Shown here: positions 36,800-46,274 of the stretch, in pieces
Layout: each line of letters starts with the position of its first letter
How positions within the stretch are numbered: the first letter of the stretch is position 1
DNA from: Aeribacillus composti
Lineage (GTDB): Bacteria > Bacillota > Bacilli > Bacillales > Aeribacillaceae
NCBI RefSeq assembly: GCF_007827555.1
Contig: NZ_VISS01000008.1
Span: 1-64,000 of the forward strand
Direction: 5' to 3'
Length of the DNA stretch: 64,000 nucleotides
Translations under genes and position numbers: made by a program
Notes under the pieces: generated by a model
Databases searched by the model: none
What the model saw: the letters and a program-made list of their open reading frames with translations, nothing else
What the model was told of the DNA's origin: nothing

Positions 36800-36827
36800 T
36801 TGACGAAATACTTTTGTTATGTAAAAT
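36800..36827 (+). promoter_or_regulatory. Candidate promoter of the DUF1861 gene
   Basis: TTGACG (36800-36805), 16-base spacer, TAAAAT (36822-36827). The start point would lie about 155 bases before the gene. Confidence 0.4.
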
Positions 36828-36991
36828 AATTAAAAGAATTCTTTTGAAAAGGTAAATAAAATGATGAATCCATTTGTAAAATATTTTTCCCCCGTTACAC
36901 ATCATTGTCAAGCATCATTGGAATTGAATATGATAAAACATCAGAAAGTCTTTGCTAGAAACAGAAATGCAAAAGTGTGGAGGGAGCTTTT

Positions 36992-37933
36992 GTGCGGTTG
37001 GAGAAAACGGGCATTAAGTCAAGCGCTAAGTTGCTAAAAGAATTTGAAAATGCTCCTCAGCCGATCAATCCACAAAAGTTAATTTTCAAAGGTGTAGGAA
37101 ATAGGGACGTATATAATATCTCGGCGCCGTTTTTAGATGATGGGGAACTTGTCATAGCAGGTAGAGTAGAGCCTCGAAACAGCGAGCATTCAGAAGTATA
37201 TTTCTTTGTAAATCGGGATGGAAAGTGGATTCCGAAAGAAGGAGCGCCGAAATTTCAGCTGCAGGATCCGTTCGTGACGAGAATTGGCGGAGATTTAGTT
37301 TTTGGCGGAGTTGAAATTTTTCCGCATCCCACTTTTAAAAGCTCACTTTGGTGGAGAACGCTTTTTTATAAAGGGAAGAATATTGCAGATTTAGAAAAAT
37401 TCGCTAAAGGTCCTGAAGGCATGAAGGATATCAGAGTGATCGAATTAAAAGACGGATCAATTGGAGTGTTGACGAGGCCTCAAGGCGAGAAAGGCGGTCT
37501 CGGCAAAATTGGGTTTATCCGAATACCGACTCTTGATGATCTTAATCCCGAAAATCTCGAAAAAGCCACGCTTTTAGAGGGGCAATTCACGGATGAAGAA
37601 TGGGGAGGAGCAAACGAACTGCATTTGCTTTCAAACGGTCTGATTGGTGTACTCGGACATATAGCAAGCAAAGATGAACAAGGGAACCGCCATTATTATC
37701 CGATGGTGTTTGTATTAGATCCTGATACAATGAAATTTTCTGATATGGAACTAATCGCAACGAGATCCCATTTTTTGAAAGGCGCAGCCAAGCGGCCTGA
37801 CCTTGTCAATGTAGTTTTCAGCGGCGGTTTAATCAGAAAAGGGGATGGAACAGCTGATCTATATGTAGGCACCAGCGATGCAGAAGCGCAAAAAATTACC
37901 ATTGCTGATCCGTTTGTGAAGTATGAAAAATAA
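36992..37933 (+). CDS. DUF1861 family protein (predicted beta-propeller, GH130-like)
   Basis: A 313-residue protein. The GTG at 36992 follows GGAGGGAG; the frame opens 15 bases earlier inside that site. Repeated blade-like strands (DVYNISAPFLDDGELVIAGRVEP, FQLQDPFVTRIGGDLVFGGVE, WGGANELHLLSNGLIGVLGH) fit the DUF1861 family, which is often encoded next to GH130 phosphorylases. Its catalytic role was not known to me with certainty; a mannoside-processing function is inferred from fold and neighbour. Confidence 0.78.
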   Translation: MRLEKTGIKSSAKLLKEFENAPQPINPQKLIFKGVGNRDVYNISAPFLDDGELVIAGRVEPRNSEHSEVYFFVNRDGKWIPKEGAPKFQLQDPFVTRIGGDLVFGGVEIFPHPTFKSSLWWRTLFYKGKNIADLEKFAKGPEGMKDIRVIELKDGSIGVLTRPQGEKGGLGKIGFIRIPTLDDLNPENLEKATLLEGQFTDEEWGGANELHLLSNGLIGVLGHIASKDEQGNRHYYPMVFVLDPDTMKFSDMELIATRSHFLKGAAKRPDLVNVVFSGGLIRKGDGTADLYVGTSDAEAQKITIADPFVKYEK

Positions 37934-37956
37934 GGAAGATTGCAAAATAAAAGGTT

Positions 37957-38070
37957 CATCATCAAAAGGCGGGGGTGACAAATTTTCTTCCCGTTTCTAG
38001 GCGGATACGAAAGAAAAGATGTGCGTTGTTTCGGTATCCATCCCCCCTTTTTGATGAGTTTTATTTTATT
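37957..38070 (+). terminator. Long-stem terminator after the DUF1861 gene
   Basis: Sequence around 37957-37978 (TCATCAAAAGGCGGGGGTGA) pairs with CATCCCCCCTTTTTGATGA near 38039-38057, followed by GTTTTATTTTATTTTTT. The loop is about 60 bases. Confidence 0.55.
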
Positions 38071-38295
38071 TTTTCCCAAAGCAAATGGAACAAAGAATGC
38101 ATGGAGGTGCTGCTTGGGTTGGAAAAACAGCAGGCACTTCATCAGAAGGAATAGAAACCATAAAAAAATGGTAATGGCAGAATAGATTTGATAAACTGGT
38201 TTGTTTAGTCAACAATTACGATATCAGAGTTTTCGCTTTTTTTATACCTATTAATAGAAAAATTATTCATTTTATATTAACAACCCCAAGTATGG

Positions 38296-38350
38296 TGAGA
38301 AATAAAATAAAACCCAGATTATCCACATGGAATGGAATAATCTGGGTTTT
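38296..38350 (-). terminator. Terminator of the MHS transporter gene
   Basis: Stem AAACCCAGATTAT / ATAATCTGGGTTT (13 pairs) followed on the minus strand by TTTTATTTTATTTC. It is nearly symmetric and can act on both strands. Confidence 0.85.
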
Positions 38351-38359
38351 GAGATTTTC

Positions 38360-39652
38360 TTAAGCTTTTATTTGTACTTTATCATTCAGCTCTCTATTCG
38401 CTCCATCTTTTACAGACCAAATAGCTACGAAGCTGATCAATGCAGCGAAAATAATATAAATGGCAACAGGAATGTAGGAATTATTAAATTCCACCAATAA
38501 AGCGGTTGCAATTAACGGTGCGGTCCCTCCGGCAACTGCAGCCCCAAGCTGATAGCCTAGAGATATTCCCGTATATCGAACCTTGGCCGAAAAAATTTCT
38601 GAAATCATTGTGCCAAGAACTGCATTCACAGATCCCCAAATAACGCCTAGGCCGATCACCGTTGCTAAAATTAATAAAAACACCGAATTTTGTTGAAGCA
38701 TCCAAAAATATGGGAACGCATATAAAATAGTGAGTATAATTCCGCTAATATAAATCGTTTTTCGTCCGATTCGATCTGATAAGCTTCCGACGAGCGGAAT
38801 GACGATTGTAGCTACGATAGAGCCTATCAGTACAGCATTTAATGCATCTGTATTATCAAAATTCAAAGTTGAAGTGGCATACGATACAATAAACGTACCG
38901 AATATATAAAACGGTGCAGTCTCCACGACTTTTGCACCCATCGCAATTAAAACCTCTTTCCAATGGTAGCGAAGAGTGTCTACCAATGGAATTTTAGCAA
39001 CCTCTCCTTCTTGTTGAGCTTTTTTAAAGGCAGGCGTCTCATCAATTCCTTTTCTAATCCACAGCCCGAAAATTACAAGCAATGCACTTAACAGAAATGG
39101 AACACGCCAGCCCCATGACATAAATTGATCATGCGGCAAAAGTGACATAATTGAAAGGGCAAGGGTGCCTAAAATCAATCCTAAAGAAATTCCCATTTGA
39201 GGTACACTTCCAAAAAAACCTCTATTATTTTTTGAAGCATATTCAACAGCTAGTAAAACAGAGCCTCCCCATTCTCCGCCAAGAGCTAAACCTTGTATGA
39301 AACGCAACAGAGTCAAAAAGATAGGAGCCCAAATTCCGATCACTTGATACGTAGGCATTACCCCCATGCCAAATGTGGCAATTCCCATTAAGCTAAGGGT
39401 TAAAACCAATGTTTTCTTTCTTCCTAACCTGTCGCCAATATGGCTGAAAATAATTCCGCCAACAGGTCTGAGGAAAAACGCTAAAGCAAAAGAAGTATAG
39501 GCAATTAATAATCCGACTGTAGGGTCTTCATTAACAAAAAACAATTGGTTAAAAACTAATGATGCAACTGTTCCATAAAGAAAGTAGTCAAACCATTCAA
39601 TCGCACTTCCTACTAAACTGGCAATCAATATTTTCCATTTACCCTTGACCAC
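38360..39652 (-). CDS. MFS transporter, metabolite:H+ symporter (MHS) family
   Basis: A 430-residue, 12-span transporter starting at GTG after GGGGAG. The MHS N-terminal signature GSAIEWFDYFLYG is at about residues 15-27, and GDRLGRKKTL (loop 2-3) and SDRIGRKTIYI (loop 8-9) are present. Family members carry carboxylic acids such as shikimate, citrate, alpha-ketoglutarate or proline/betaine. It is a single-gene unit with a cre site upstream. The substrate is unknown; nearness to the hpa island is suggestive only. Confidence 0.85.
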   Translation of the reverse strand: MVKGKWKILIASLVGSAIEWFDYFLYGTVASLVFNQLFFVNEDPTVGLLIAYTSFALAFFLRPVGGIIFSHIGDRLGRKKTLVLTLSLMGIATFGMGVMPTYQVIGIWAPIFLTLLRFIQGLALGGEWGGSVLLAVEYASKNNRGFFGSVPQMGISLGLILGTLALSIMSLLPHDQFMSWGWRVPFLLSALLVIFGLWIRKGIDETPAFKKAQQEGEVAKIPLVDTLRYHWKEVLIAMGAKVVETAPFYIFGTFIVSYATSTLNFDNTDALNAVLIGSIVATIVIPLVGSLSDRIGRKTIYISGIILTILYAFPYFWMLQQNSVFLLILATVIGLGVIWGSVNAVLGTMISEIFSAKVRYTGISLGYQLGAAVAGGTAPLIATALLVEFNNSYIPVAIYIIFAALISFVAIWSVKDGANRELNDKVQIKA

Positions 39653-39696
39653 GGCTTTCTCCCCTTCTTCAAATTTTTCGTTCTAAAATCGAATTG

Positions 39697-39711
39697 TTTA
39701 AACGCTTTCAT
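39697..39711. promoter_or_regulatory. cre-like site upstream of the MHS transporter
   Basis: Read on the minus strand, ATGAAAGCGTTTAAA fits the cre consensus with one mismatch (A for C near the end). It lies about 45 bases upstream of the GTG start. The rest of the 39653-40135 region shows no gene. Confidence 0.5.
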
Positions 39712-40135
39712 TTTTGCGAAGCTTTTAGTTCATTTAGAGCTTTGTCCGCCTCCTTTCATTTTATTAAATTTTCTGACAACAGATAAACAGGTCATCTGAT
39801 GACCGGAAAATAGAAATATCTTTTTTTATATTAACATAAATGACATTTTTGTAAAAAGTATCTTTTTGAAAAAATTCCATTTCACGATACGTAAAGCAGA
39901 TTATCCAACGTCCGATCTGCAAATAAAAACTAGCATCCATGACTGCTGAATGCTTTAAGGAAACGATTTGATTATTTCAGCACAATCATCAGCAGTGAAT
40001 GAAATATAACAGAAAAAGCAGCCCATTGCAAAAAGAGTGGAGCTAAAGGCTGAACTTAGAACGGTTTGAATGAATCAGCATTTATCCCGGTTTCAGCAAG
40101 CAGCAGTTTAAGGACTCACATTTTATGTTTTCAAA

Positions 40136-40173
40136 GAAAAAAAGCGCCTCCGTGGAGAGCGTTTTTTATTTTG
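40136..40173 (-). terminator. Terminator of the hydroxyacid dehydrogenase gene
   Basis: AAGCGCCTCC / GGAGAGCGTT-type stem with flanking A and T runs; on the minus strand it ends in at least six T. It lies about 55 bases after the stop. Confidence 0.65.
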
Positions 40174-40228
40174 AAAAGATTTTTTGGAAAGGAGTGTTTC
40201 TGATGTTCAGAGGTTTGAAATTAGCAAT

Positions 40229-41200
40229 TCACTTTCGCATCACTTCTTGATTTATTAAATTGGGCGGACATAATCCTTTCAGCCCCTTTATTAAATTTTC
40301 CGCCGCCAGTTTTGCCATTGCATACCGCGTTTCATAAGTTGCTGAGCCGATATGCGGTAATGTGACGACATTATTCATTTTTAACAGAGGGTGATCTTTC
40401 GGGACAGGTTCTTGTTCAAATACATCAAGCCCGGCACCTAAAATGAGTTTGTTTTGGAGCGCGTAAATAAGGTCTTTTTCGTTGACGGTCTGGCCCCTTG
40501 AACCGTTGATGAAAATGGCGCTTCGTTTCATCAATTGAAATTGTTTTAGCCCGATTAAATGCTTTGTTTCTGATGTTAACGGCGTCATGAGGCAGACAAA
40601 GTCTGATTGTTTTAGTAAGTCCTCAAGCTCGCAATAGATGGCATGAAATTGTTCCTCTGCCTTTTGATTGCGGGATCGGTTATGATATAAAATGTTCATG
40701 CCAAAACCGAAATGTGCTCTTTTGGCAATGGCGGTGCCGATTTTCCCCATGCCGATAATCCCAAGTGTTTTATGGTGAACGTCAACACCAAATAAATTTT
40801 CTCCAATCGGGGCTTCCCATTTGCCTTCTTTTACGTAACGATCTAACTCCGCCATTCTTCTAGCTGTTATAAGGAGCAGCCCAAAAATTGCATCAGCCGT
40901 TGTTTCATTTAAAACAGCAGGTGTATTGGTTGCCATAATGTTTCGTTTCGTTAATTCCTGAATGTCTAAATTGTCATATCCAACGGAAACATTGCTGACA
41001 ATTCGCAATTTTGGAGCTTGCTTTAAAAAATGCTGATCGATTCGCATTCCTGCGCCAATAATCCCTTCAGCGTCATGTAAGTCATGCAGAAATATAGAAT
41101 AGTCTTTACTGTCGGGGTAATATTTGATCTCACATACTTGTTTCAAGCTGTTTAAAATATCTTCAGGCAATTTTTTATATACTATCACCTTTGGTTTCAT
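40229..41200 (-). CDS. D-isomer-specific 2-hydroxyacid dehydrogenase (glyoxylate/2-ketogluconate reductase type)
   Basis: A 323-residue NAD(P)H enzyme starting at the ATG at 41200, eight bases after GGAGG. The nucleotide motif is GIIGMGKIGTAIAKRA, followed by NRSR, which favours NADPH. The catalytic residues lie in INGSRGQTVNE (Arg), the Glu in FEQEP and the His in LPHIGSAT. This matches the GhrB/YvcT group that reduces glyoxylate, hydroxypyruvate or 2-ketogluconate. It stands alone. Confidence 0.85.
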   Translation of the reverse strand: MKPKVIVYKKLPEDILNSLKQVCEIKYYPDSKDYSIFLHDLHDAEGIIGAGMRIDQHFLKQAPKLRIVSNVSVGYDNLDIQELTKRNIMATNTPAVLNETTADAIFGLLLITARRMAELDRYVKEGKWEAPIGENLFGVDVHHKTLGIIGMGKIGTAIAKRAHFGFGMNILYHNRSRNQKAEEQFHAIYCELEDLLKQSDFVCLMTPLTSETKHLIGLKQFQLMKRSAIFINGSRGQTVNEKDLIYALQNKLILGAGLDVFEQEPVPKDHPLLKMNNVVTLPHIGSATYETRYAMAKLAAENLIKGLKGLCPPNLINQEVMRK

Positions 41201-41905
41201 GTTTTTATCCTCCAAAAATATATTTTACATCAAGGCGGAATCTATTATGGAAGAAATTGTGCTGCACGTATTCTAAAGGTGTCTTTTATGTGAGAAAAAT
41301 GGAAGTAAGCGATTGACCGATCTAAAGTTGAGCATGGAGATTTTCCCAATTGTTATCTAGGAAAACAAAGAAGGCTATCAAGGCTGCTTGTCCACAAAAC
41401 CTCTGTTGATTTTGCAATTTACCTCTTAACGGCGCGTTAACAATACAGGCTTGAGAGCTTTCCCGCTTTTGGATCAGTTTCATAACATCTAATACAAGTT
41501 TGTCGGAGCACAGTTATAAATGGACGCAGCGATTCAAACGTCTTGGACGAGTTTGTCTGTTTGCTGAAAGGATGATTTTCTCACTAGGCGATATGTTCTA
41601 GTGTCCCTGTCAGCTGAAAAACAACTTAAAACCTAAAAGCGCTCTTCTCCGTAATCAGGACTTCTGGACATTTAGCACTATTTCATGCGTTTTTTTCAAT
41701 GCGTTTTCGGCAATTTCATGCCCTTCAATTTTTCCTCCGTGTGCTGATTGAGAAGCAGCAATTTGTCATTCATAGATTGAAAGATACTATTCTTCAAAAA
41801 TCGGTTCTTTCTACTAAATTATGTTAGTTCATTCGGAGGATGTATTTATGACCCACCCATATTATAATCAATCTGGATATTGATGGGATAGGAGGAATAT
41901 TTATA
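41201..41905. other. Gene-poor region with coding-like fragments
   Basis: About 700 bases. On the minus strand 41655-41765 a 36-codon stretch without a start (ASQSAHGGKIEGHEIAENA..., ending VLNVQKS) looks like the C-terminus of a lost protein. On the plus strand an 11-codon ORF at 41848-41883 (MTHPYYNQSGY) has a GGAGG ribosome-binding site and precedes the secreted-protein gene; it may be a leader peptide. Confidence 0.3.
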
Positions 41906-42346
41906 ATGAAAAAGAACTTCATAATAGGTGCAATAGCTGTTGTCTTAATACTTTTTGGTTTTGCTAGTTTTGGAGCAGCTCCGAAAAAAGCAGCAGGTCT
42001 TTCTCTTTTTCAATACAAAAGCGGCTATTTTACCAATTATGTCGAAACGCCAAGCTATCAAGAAAAGTGGACGAGCAGCACAAAAAATGTCTCCATCTCA
42101 TACGGACGCATTGAAGCTTCAAGTGCAGCAAAAGGAACATTTAAGCTGTATATACAAATTAAACAAAATAATAAAGGAAGCTGGAAAACGATCAAAACGA
42201 TCAATGCCAACAAAAACGGCACAACCCGTTTCGATTCACCGAAATTTTCACCAAAAGATCGTTACAGATTCAAGCTCGTTAACGAAGGAACCAAAAAGAA
42301 AGTTACGTATAAATTGACATGGGCAACAACAGGATCTAAGAAGTGA
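41906..42346 (+). CDS. Small secreted protein of unknown function
   Basis: A 146-residue protein with a signal peptide (MKKNFIIGAIAVVLILFGFASFGAA) and a mature part of about 120 residues rich in Lys, Ser and Thr that reads as beta strands (SISYGRIEASSAAKGTFKLYI, FKLVNEGTKKKVTYKLTW), like a small beta-sandwich. The ribosome-binding site is AGGAGG. No Cys is present. I do not recognise the family; similar short exported proteins are common in Bacillus. Confidence 0.7.
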   Translation: MKKNFIIGAIAVVLILFGFASFGAAPKKAAGLSLFQYKSGYFTNYVETPSYQEKWTSSTKNVSISYGRIEASSAAKGTFKLYIQIKQNNKGSWKTIKTINANKNGTTRFDSPKFSPKDRYRFKLVNEGTKKKVTYKLTWATTGSKK

Positions 42347-42375
42347 TGAGGAAATATATTTCTTCATCACTTTTT
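42341..42375 (+). terminator. Terminator of the secreted-protein gene
   Basis: AAGTGATGA / TTCATCACTT long stem that includes the stop codon, followed by TTTTT. Confidence 0.8.
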
Positions 42376-42548
42376 AGTTGATGAAAACTATCCGCCGCCC
42401 AATATTTTGCGAACACAACCGTAGAATATTGAGAAAAGAAGCCAGCCTTTTAATCTAGTTAAGTCGAGGTCTTCTCTCGATTTCAATTTTAAGTCCTTGT
42501 GCCACTATAATAGACATGAATTCCAAACAAAGATTCTCTTCGGTGTGC

Positions 42549-42576
42549 ATTTATTTATTTATTTATTTATTTATTT
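42549..42576. repeat. Tetranucleotide tandem repeat (ATTT)7 at the lysR stop codon
   Basis: Seven perfect ATTT units. On the minus strand they give AAAT repeats that include the LysR TAA stop, so unit loss or gain would alter only the last residue or two. Confidence 0.8.
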
Positions 42577-43487
42577 GGCTGCGGTCTGCCAAGCTGATCA
42601 TCAATCGGATATTCAGTTTTTAGTATCTTAATAAAATTCGCTGCACTTTTAGACAGGTACCGATTTTTTTCGAAAATTATCGATGCTTCAGCTGTAATGG
42701 ATGAATCCTCAATTTCCAGCATTTGAATGTTTGGAATTTGAAAATTGGAAACGGCAGATTTTGGGACAATCGTTGCACCTACACCTTCTGCAACTAATGA
42801 TAAAAGAATCGTTACATCAGGACACTCGCATAAAATTTTTGGTTCAAATCCATGCCGCGCGCATTCATTCACAACCATTTCATACTGGCCTTTCCCGCTG
42901 ATTCGGTGTAATAGAAGCAAAGGCATTTCTTTTATATCTTTCATTTGAATAGAATGATGTTTATAATTCCAATGCTGCGGGATGACGGCCACATATGGAT
43001 CGCTTGGCAGTTTTATTGTTTGATATTCATCGGTATCAATGGGCAATCGTATAATCCCTACCTCTATTTCTCTGCTTTTTAAAAATTCACTGATTAAGAA
43101 TGTATCTCCTTCTCTTAAATGGAATTTGACATTGGGGAATTTCTCAAGAAGCTTCCGCATTGTTTTGGGTAAATAGGAAAAGCATGATTTCACACATCCT
43201 ATTGATAATGTGCCTTTCGTTCCATCGTTTATTTCTTGGACTTCCAAAATCATATCATTCAATTGATGAAGGAGCTGTTTCGTTTTTTTGTAGAAAATTT
43301 TCCCGGATTCCGTTAATTCAAGTTTTTTTCCGTTCCGTTCTAATAAAATGACTCCAAGCGTTTCCTCCAATTGCTTCAACTGATGACTTAAAGGCGGCTG
43401 CGCCATATGCAGCTTTTTCGCCGCGCGTGTAATTTGTCCTTCCTCGACAATCGCTGCAAAATATTTCAGCTGTTTAATGTCAATCAA
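42567..43487 (-). CDS. LysR family transcriptional regulator
   Basis: A 306-residue regulator. The TTG at 43487 (MIDIKQLKYFAAIVEEG) is well spaced from GAGGTGAT; a GTG at 43496 lies within that site. The helix-turn-helix is RAAKKLHMAQPPLSHQLKQLEETLG, and the effector domain follows (GTLSIGCVKSC...). PPLS in the recognition helix is common in regulators of aromatic catabolism. It is divergent from hpaB across 150 bases that contain the island's palindrome, so it may activate hpaB in response to an aromatic acid. Confidence 0.87.
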   Translation of the reverse strand: MIDIKQLKYFAAIVEEGQITRAAKKLHMAQPPLSHQLKQLEETLGVILLERNGKKLELTESGKIFYKKTKQLLHQLNDMILEVQEINDGTKGTLSIGCVKSCFSYLPKTMRKLLEKFPNVKFHLREGDTFLISEFLKSREIEVGIIRLPIDTDEYQTIKLPSDPYVAVIPQHWNYKHHSIQMKDIKEMPLLLLHRISGKGQYEMVVNECARHGFEPKILCECPDVTILLSLVAEGVGATIVPKSAVSNFQIPNIQMLEIEDSSITAEASIIFEKNRYLSKSAANFIKILKTEYPIDDQLGRPQPNK

Positions 43488-43548
43488 TCTGATCACCTCA
43501 TGTGAAGGTGCATATTTTTTTTATATACAAAACCAATTTTTTTCATAT

Positions 43549-43577
43549 TTTTCATATATGATATCATATGTTATATT
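43549..43577 (+). promoter_or_regulatory. hpaB promoter with island palindrome in the spacer
   Basis: -35 TTTTCA (43549-43554), 17-base spacer, -10 TATATT (43572-43577). The spacer contains TCATATATGA (43552-43561) fused to ATATGATATCATAT (43556-43569), a doubled form of the island operator. Confidence 0.55.
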
Positions 43578-43643
43578 ATTTTTGAAGATTCAAAAAAGTA
43601 AATCGAATTGTGGATGAAAAAATCTATTTAAGGGGGAATGAAG

Positions 43644-45104
43644 ATGCCTGCAAAAACTGGAAAAGAGTATATTGAGCGTTTGAAGAAAGCGAAAAGCAGC
43701 GTTTACATTCATGGGGAGAAAGTAGATGACGTCACGGAGCATCCTGCATTGAAAAATGTGATTCAATCAATGGCAAAGCTTTACGATCTTCAATATGAAA
43801 AAGCTGATAAGATGCTGTATACTTCACCAACAACAGGAGAAAAAGTCGGTATAACATTTATGCAGCCTACCACAAAAGAAGAACTGATTGCAAGACGCGA
43901 AGCAATACAGGAATGGGCTCGAACTTCCGCCGGAATGATGGGGCGGTCTCCGGATTATTTAAATGCTGAAGTGATGGCAATGGGAATAGCGAATGATCTG
44001 TTCGCAGAAGATGATCCAATGTATGCGGAGAACGCAAGAAAATATTATGAATATGCGAGAGAAAACGATATTTCTTTAACACATACCCTTATACATCCGC
44101 AGATTAATCGCTCTAAAGCTCAGCATGAGCAAAAGGATGCAAATGTTTCCTTGCATTTAGTCGAGAAAAATAAAGATGGAATTATTGTTGATGGGATTCG
44201 TTTGTTGGCTACGCAAGGCGGCATAACGGATGAAATATTAGTTTTTCCTTCAACAGTTAAAAAATCAAGTGAAGGGGATGACCCGTATTCATTAGCTTTT
44301 GCAATTCCAAATAATACTCCAGGCGTAAAATTTATTTGCCGCGAAGCCTTTGACTATGGAAAAAGTCATTGGGATCATCCGCTCGGGTCGCGATTTGAAG
44401 AAGGAGATGCTATTGTTTCATTTGAAAACGTTTTCGTTCCTTGGGAACGGGTATTTGTCTGTGGCAATTCTTCCATTTGCAACCGAACCTTCCGTGAGAC
44501 GAATGCCGTTGTCCACATGTCGCATCAAGTAGTTGCCAAAAATGTAGTGAAAACTGAATTTATACTTGGAGTTGTCCTTTTAATTATGGAGGCTATTGGA
44601 ATTGAACAGTTTCAGCATGTAAAAGATAAAGGAACAGAAATTATGCTGACTCTTGAGACAATGCGCAGTCATTTATATCGTGCAGAGCATAATGCAAAGC
44701 TTGATAAATGGGGAACAATGACGCCGGATTTTGCTGCGCTTGATGCTGCTCGAAATTGGTACCCAAGAATTTACCCTCGTTTAGTGGAAATCTTAAGGAT
44801 TCTTGGCGCTTCTGGATTAATGGCCATTCCGACAGAAGCTGATTTTAATAATGAAGAAATCGGCGATATTGTCAGAAGAGCGATGCAAGGAGCAAATATT
44901 GATGGTTATGAGCGCGTTCAGTTGTTCCGTTTAGCTTGGGATATTACAATGAGTGCATTTGGTAGCCGTCAAACTCATTATGAATATTATTTCTTTGGAG
45001 ATCCGGTCCGCATGGGTATGGTTTATTTTGACGGGTACGAAAAAGATTATTTCAAAGACTTGGTTCGTGAATTTTTAGGAGCTACAAAAGTAACAACTGT
45101 TTAA
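43644..45104 (+). CDS. hpaB: 4-hydroxyphenylacetate 3-monooxygenase, oxygenase component
   Basis: A 486-residue flavin-dependent hydroxylase. I choose the ATG at 43644 (MPAKTGKEYIERLK), eight bases after GGGGG; the ATG at 43638 is too close. The family is shown by LTHTLIHPQINRSK, LLATQGGITDEILVFPS, FVPWERVFVCG and the C-terminal FGDPVRMGMVYFDGYEK. It uses FADH2 from the partner reductase to hydroxylate 4-hydroxyphenylacetate to homoprotocatechuate in the cytoplasm. It is a single-gene unit upstream of the ring-cleavage operon, divergent from lysR. Confidence 0.92.
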   Translation: MPAKTGKEYIERLKKAKSSVYIHGEKVDDVTEHPALKNVIQSMAKLYDLQYEKADKMLYTSPTTGEKVGITFMQPTTKEELIARREAIQEWARTSAGMMGRSPDYLNAEVMAMGIANDLFAEDDPMYAENARKYYEYARENDISLTHTLIHPQINRSKAQHEQKDANVSLHLVEKNKDGIIVDGIRLLATQGGITDEILVFPSTVKKSSEGDDPYSLAFAIPNNTPGVKFICREAFDYGKSHWDHPLGSRFEEGDAIVSFENVFVPWERVFVCGNSSICNRTFRETNAVVHMSHQVVAKNVVKTEFILGVVLLIMEAIGIEQFQHVKDKGTEIMLTLETMRSHLYRAEHNAKLDKWGTMTPDFAALDAARNWYPRIYPRLVEILRILGASGLMAIPTEADFNNEEIGDIVRRAMQGANIDGYERVQLFRLAWDITMSAFGSRQTHYEYYFFGDPVRMGMVYFDGYEKDYFKDLVREFLGATKVTTV

Positions 45105-45170
45105 CAAATAATAAATGAAGGTGCCACACGTTAATTGTGAAAGTGATCATGACAGCATAGCGAGTTGAAC

Positions 45171-45199
45171 TTGACTTAATATACAATATCATATATGAT
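45171..45199 (+). promoter_or_regulatory. hpaD operon promoter overlapped by the island palindrome
   Basis: -35 TTGACT (45171-45176), 17-base spacer, -10 TATGAT (45194-45199). The palindrome ATCATATATGAT (45188-45199) covers the -10, so a bound repressor would exclude RNA polymerase. Confidence 0.7.
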
Positions 45200-45267
45200 T
45201 TTAGTGAACTATATTTTTCTGAAAATTTTCTATTCTCGGGGGAATTTAATAGGGAGGGACTTTCAAG

Positions 45268-46248
45268 ATGGTAGATTTTAATATTATTCGTTGTGCAAGG
45301 GCGGTACTGTTGGTGACAAATTTGGAGGCTTCACGCGATTTTTATGAAAACGCTTTAGGGTTCGTTGTGACAGAGGCTGATGAAAACCATTTATATCTCA
45401 GAGGGTATGAGGAACATAATCATCACAGCCTGGTGTTGAAAAAAGCAGAGCAGCCTGGTGTGGAAGCGATCAGTTACAAGGTTTATTCCGATGAGGATTT
45501 AAACAAATTATATGACTATTTTCAACAAAAAAATATGAATCCAAAATGGATAGAAAATCAGCATGCAGTTGAAAGGGCTTTCCGTGTGCAGGATATTTCA
45601 GGTCTTCCAGTTGAGTTTTTTGCCAGAATGGACACGGTCGAAAGGCTGCTGCAAAGATATGACTTATATAAAGGAGCAAGAATACAGCGAATTGACCACT
45701 TTAATTGCATGGTGCCGGATGTACAAAAAGCATATGACTTTTACGTAAAAGAGCTGGGGTTTGCGTGCTCTGAGTATACCGAAACAGAGAATAATGAATT
45801 ATGGGCTGCATGGCTGCATCGAAAACCTAATGTGCATGATTTGGCGTTTATGAATGGAAACGGCCCTCGTCTTCACCATATCGGCTTTTGGCTGTCGGAT
45901 CAACTTAGTCTCATTCATGCCTGTGATGTGTTAGCGGCTATGGGATATGCGAAAAATATAGAAAGAGGCCCTGGACGCCATGGTCTTTCAAACGCATTTT
46001 TCCTCTATTTGCGTGATCCAGATGGACATCGAATTGAATTATACAATGGAGATTACTTGACAAGCGATCCGGATTTTCTGCCGATTCGCTGGGATATAAA
46101 TGATCCAAGACGCCAAACATTTTGGGGGCATGAAGCACCGGACTGCTGGTTTAATGAAGCATCACAAGTATTTGATATTCATAGCGGAGAGTTAGTTGAA
46201 CTAAAAGAGCCAAGTGTGCAAAAGCTAAAACCTGATTTTGTCATTTAA
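45268..46248 (+). CDS. hpaD: Homoprotocatechuate (3,4-dihydroxyphenylacetate) 2,3-dioxygenase, type I extradiol
   Basis: A 326-residue ring-cleavage enzyme of the vicinal oxygen chelate superfamily with two tandem domains. Likely metal ligands are His144 (RIDHFNC), His204 (RLHHIGFW) and Glu257 (HRIELYNGDY); His190 (NVHDLAF) matches the catalytic His200 of the Brevibacterium fuscum enzyme. It is homologous to that Fe(II)/Mn(II) type, not to the LigB-type HpaD of E. coli. It opens homoprotocatechuate to 5-carboxymethyl-2-hydroxymuconate semialdehyde. RBS GGGAGGG. It leads a four-gene operon. Confidence 0.9.
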   Translation: MVDFNIIRCARAVLLVTNLEASRDFYENALGFVVTEADENHLYLRGYEEHNHHSLVLKKAEQPGVEAISYKVYSDEDLNKLYDYFQQKNMNPKWIENQHAVERAFRVQDISGLPVEFFARMDTVERLLQRYDLYKGARIQRIDHFNCMVPDVQKAYDFYVKELGFACSEYTETENNELWAAWLHRKPNVHDLAFMNGNGPRLHHIGFWLSDQLSLIHACDVLAAMGYAKNIERGPGRHGLSNAFFLYLRDPDGHRIELYNGDYLTSDPDFLPIRWDINDPRRQTFWGHEAPDCWFNEASQVFDIHSGELVELKEPSVQKLKPDFVI

Positions 46249-46274
46249 TTTTAAGTAAGAAAAGAGAGGTAACG

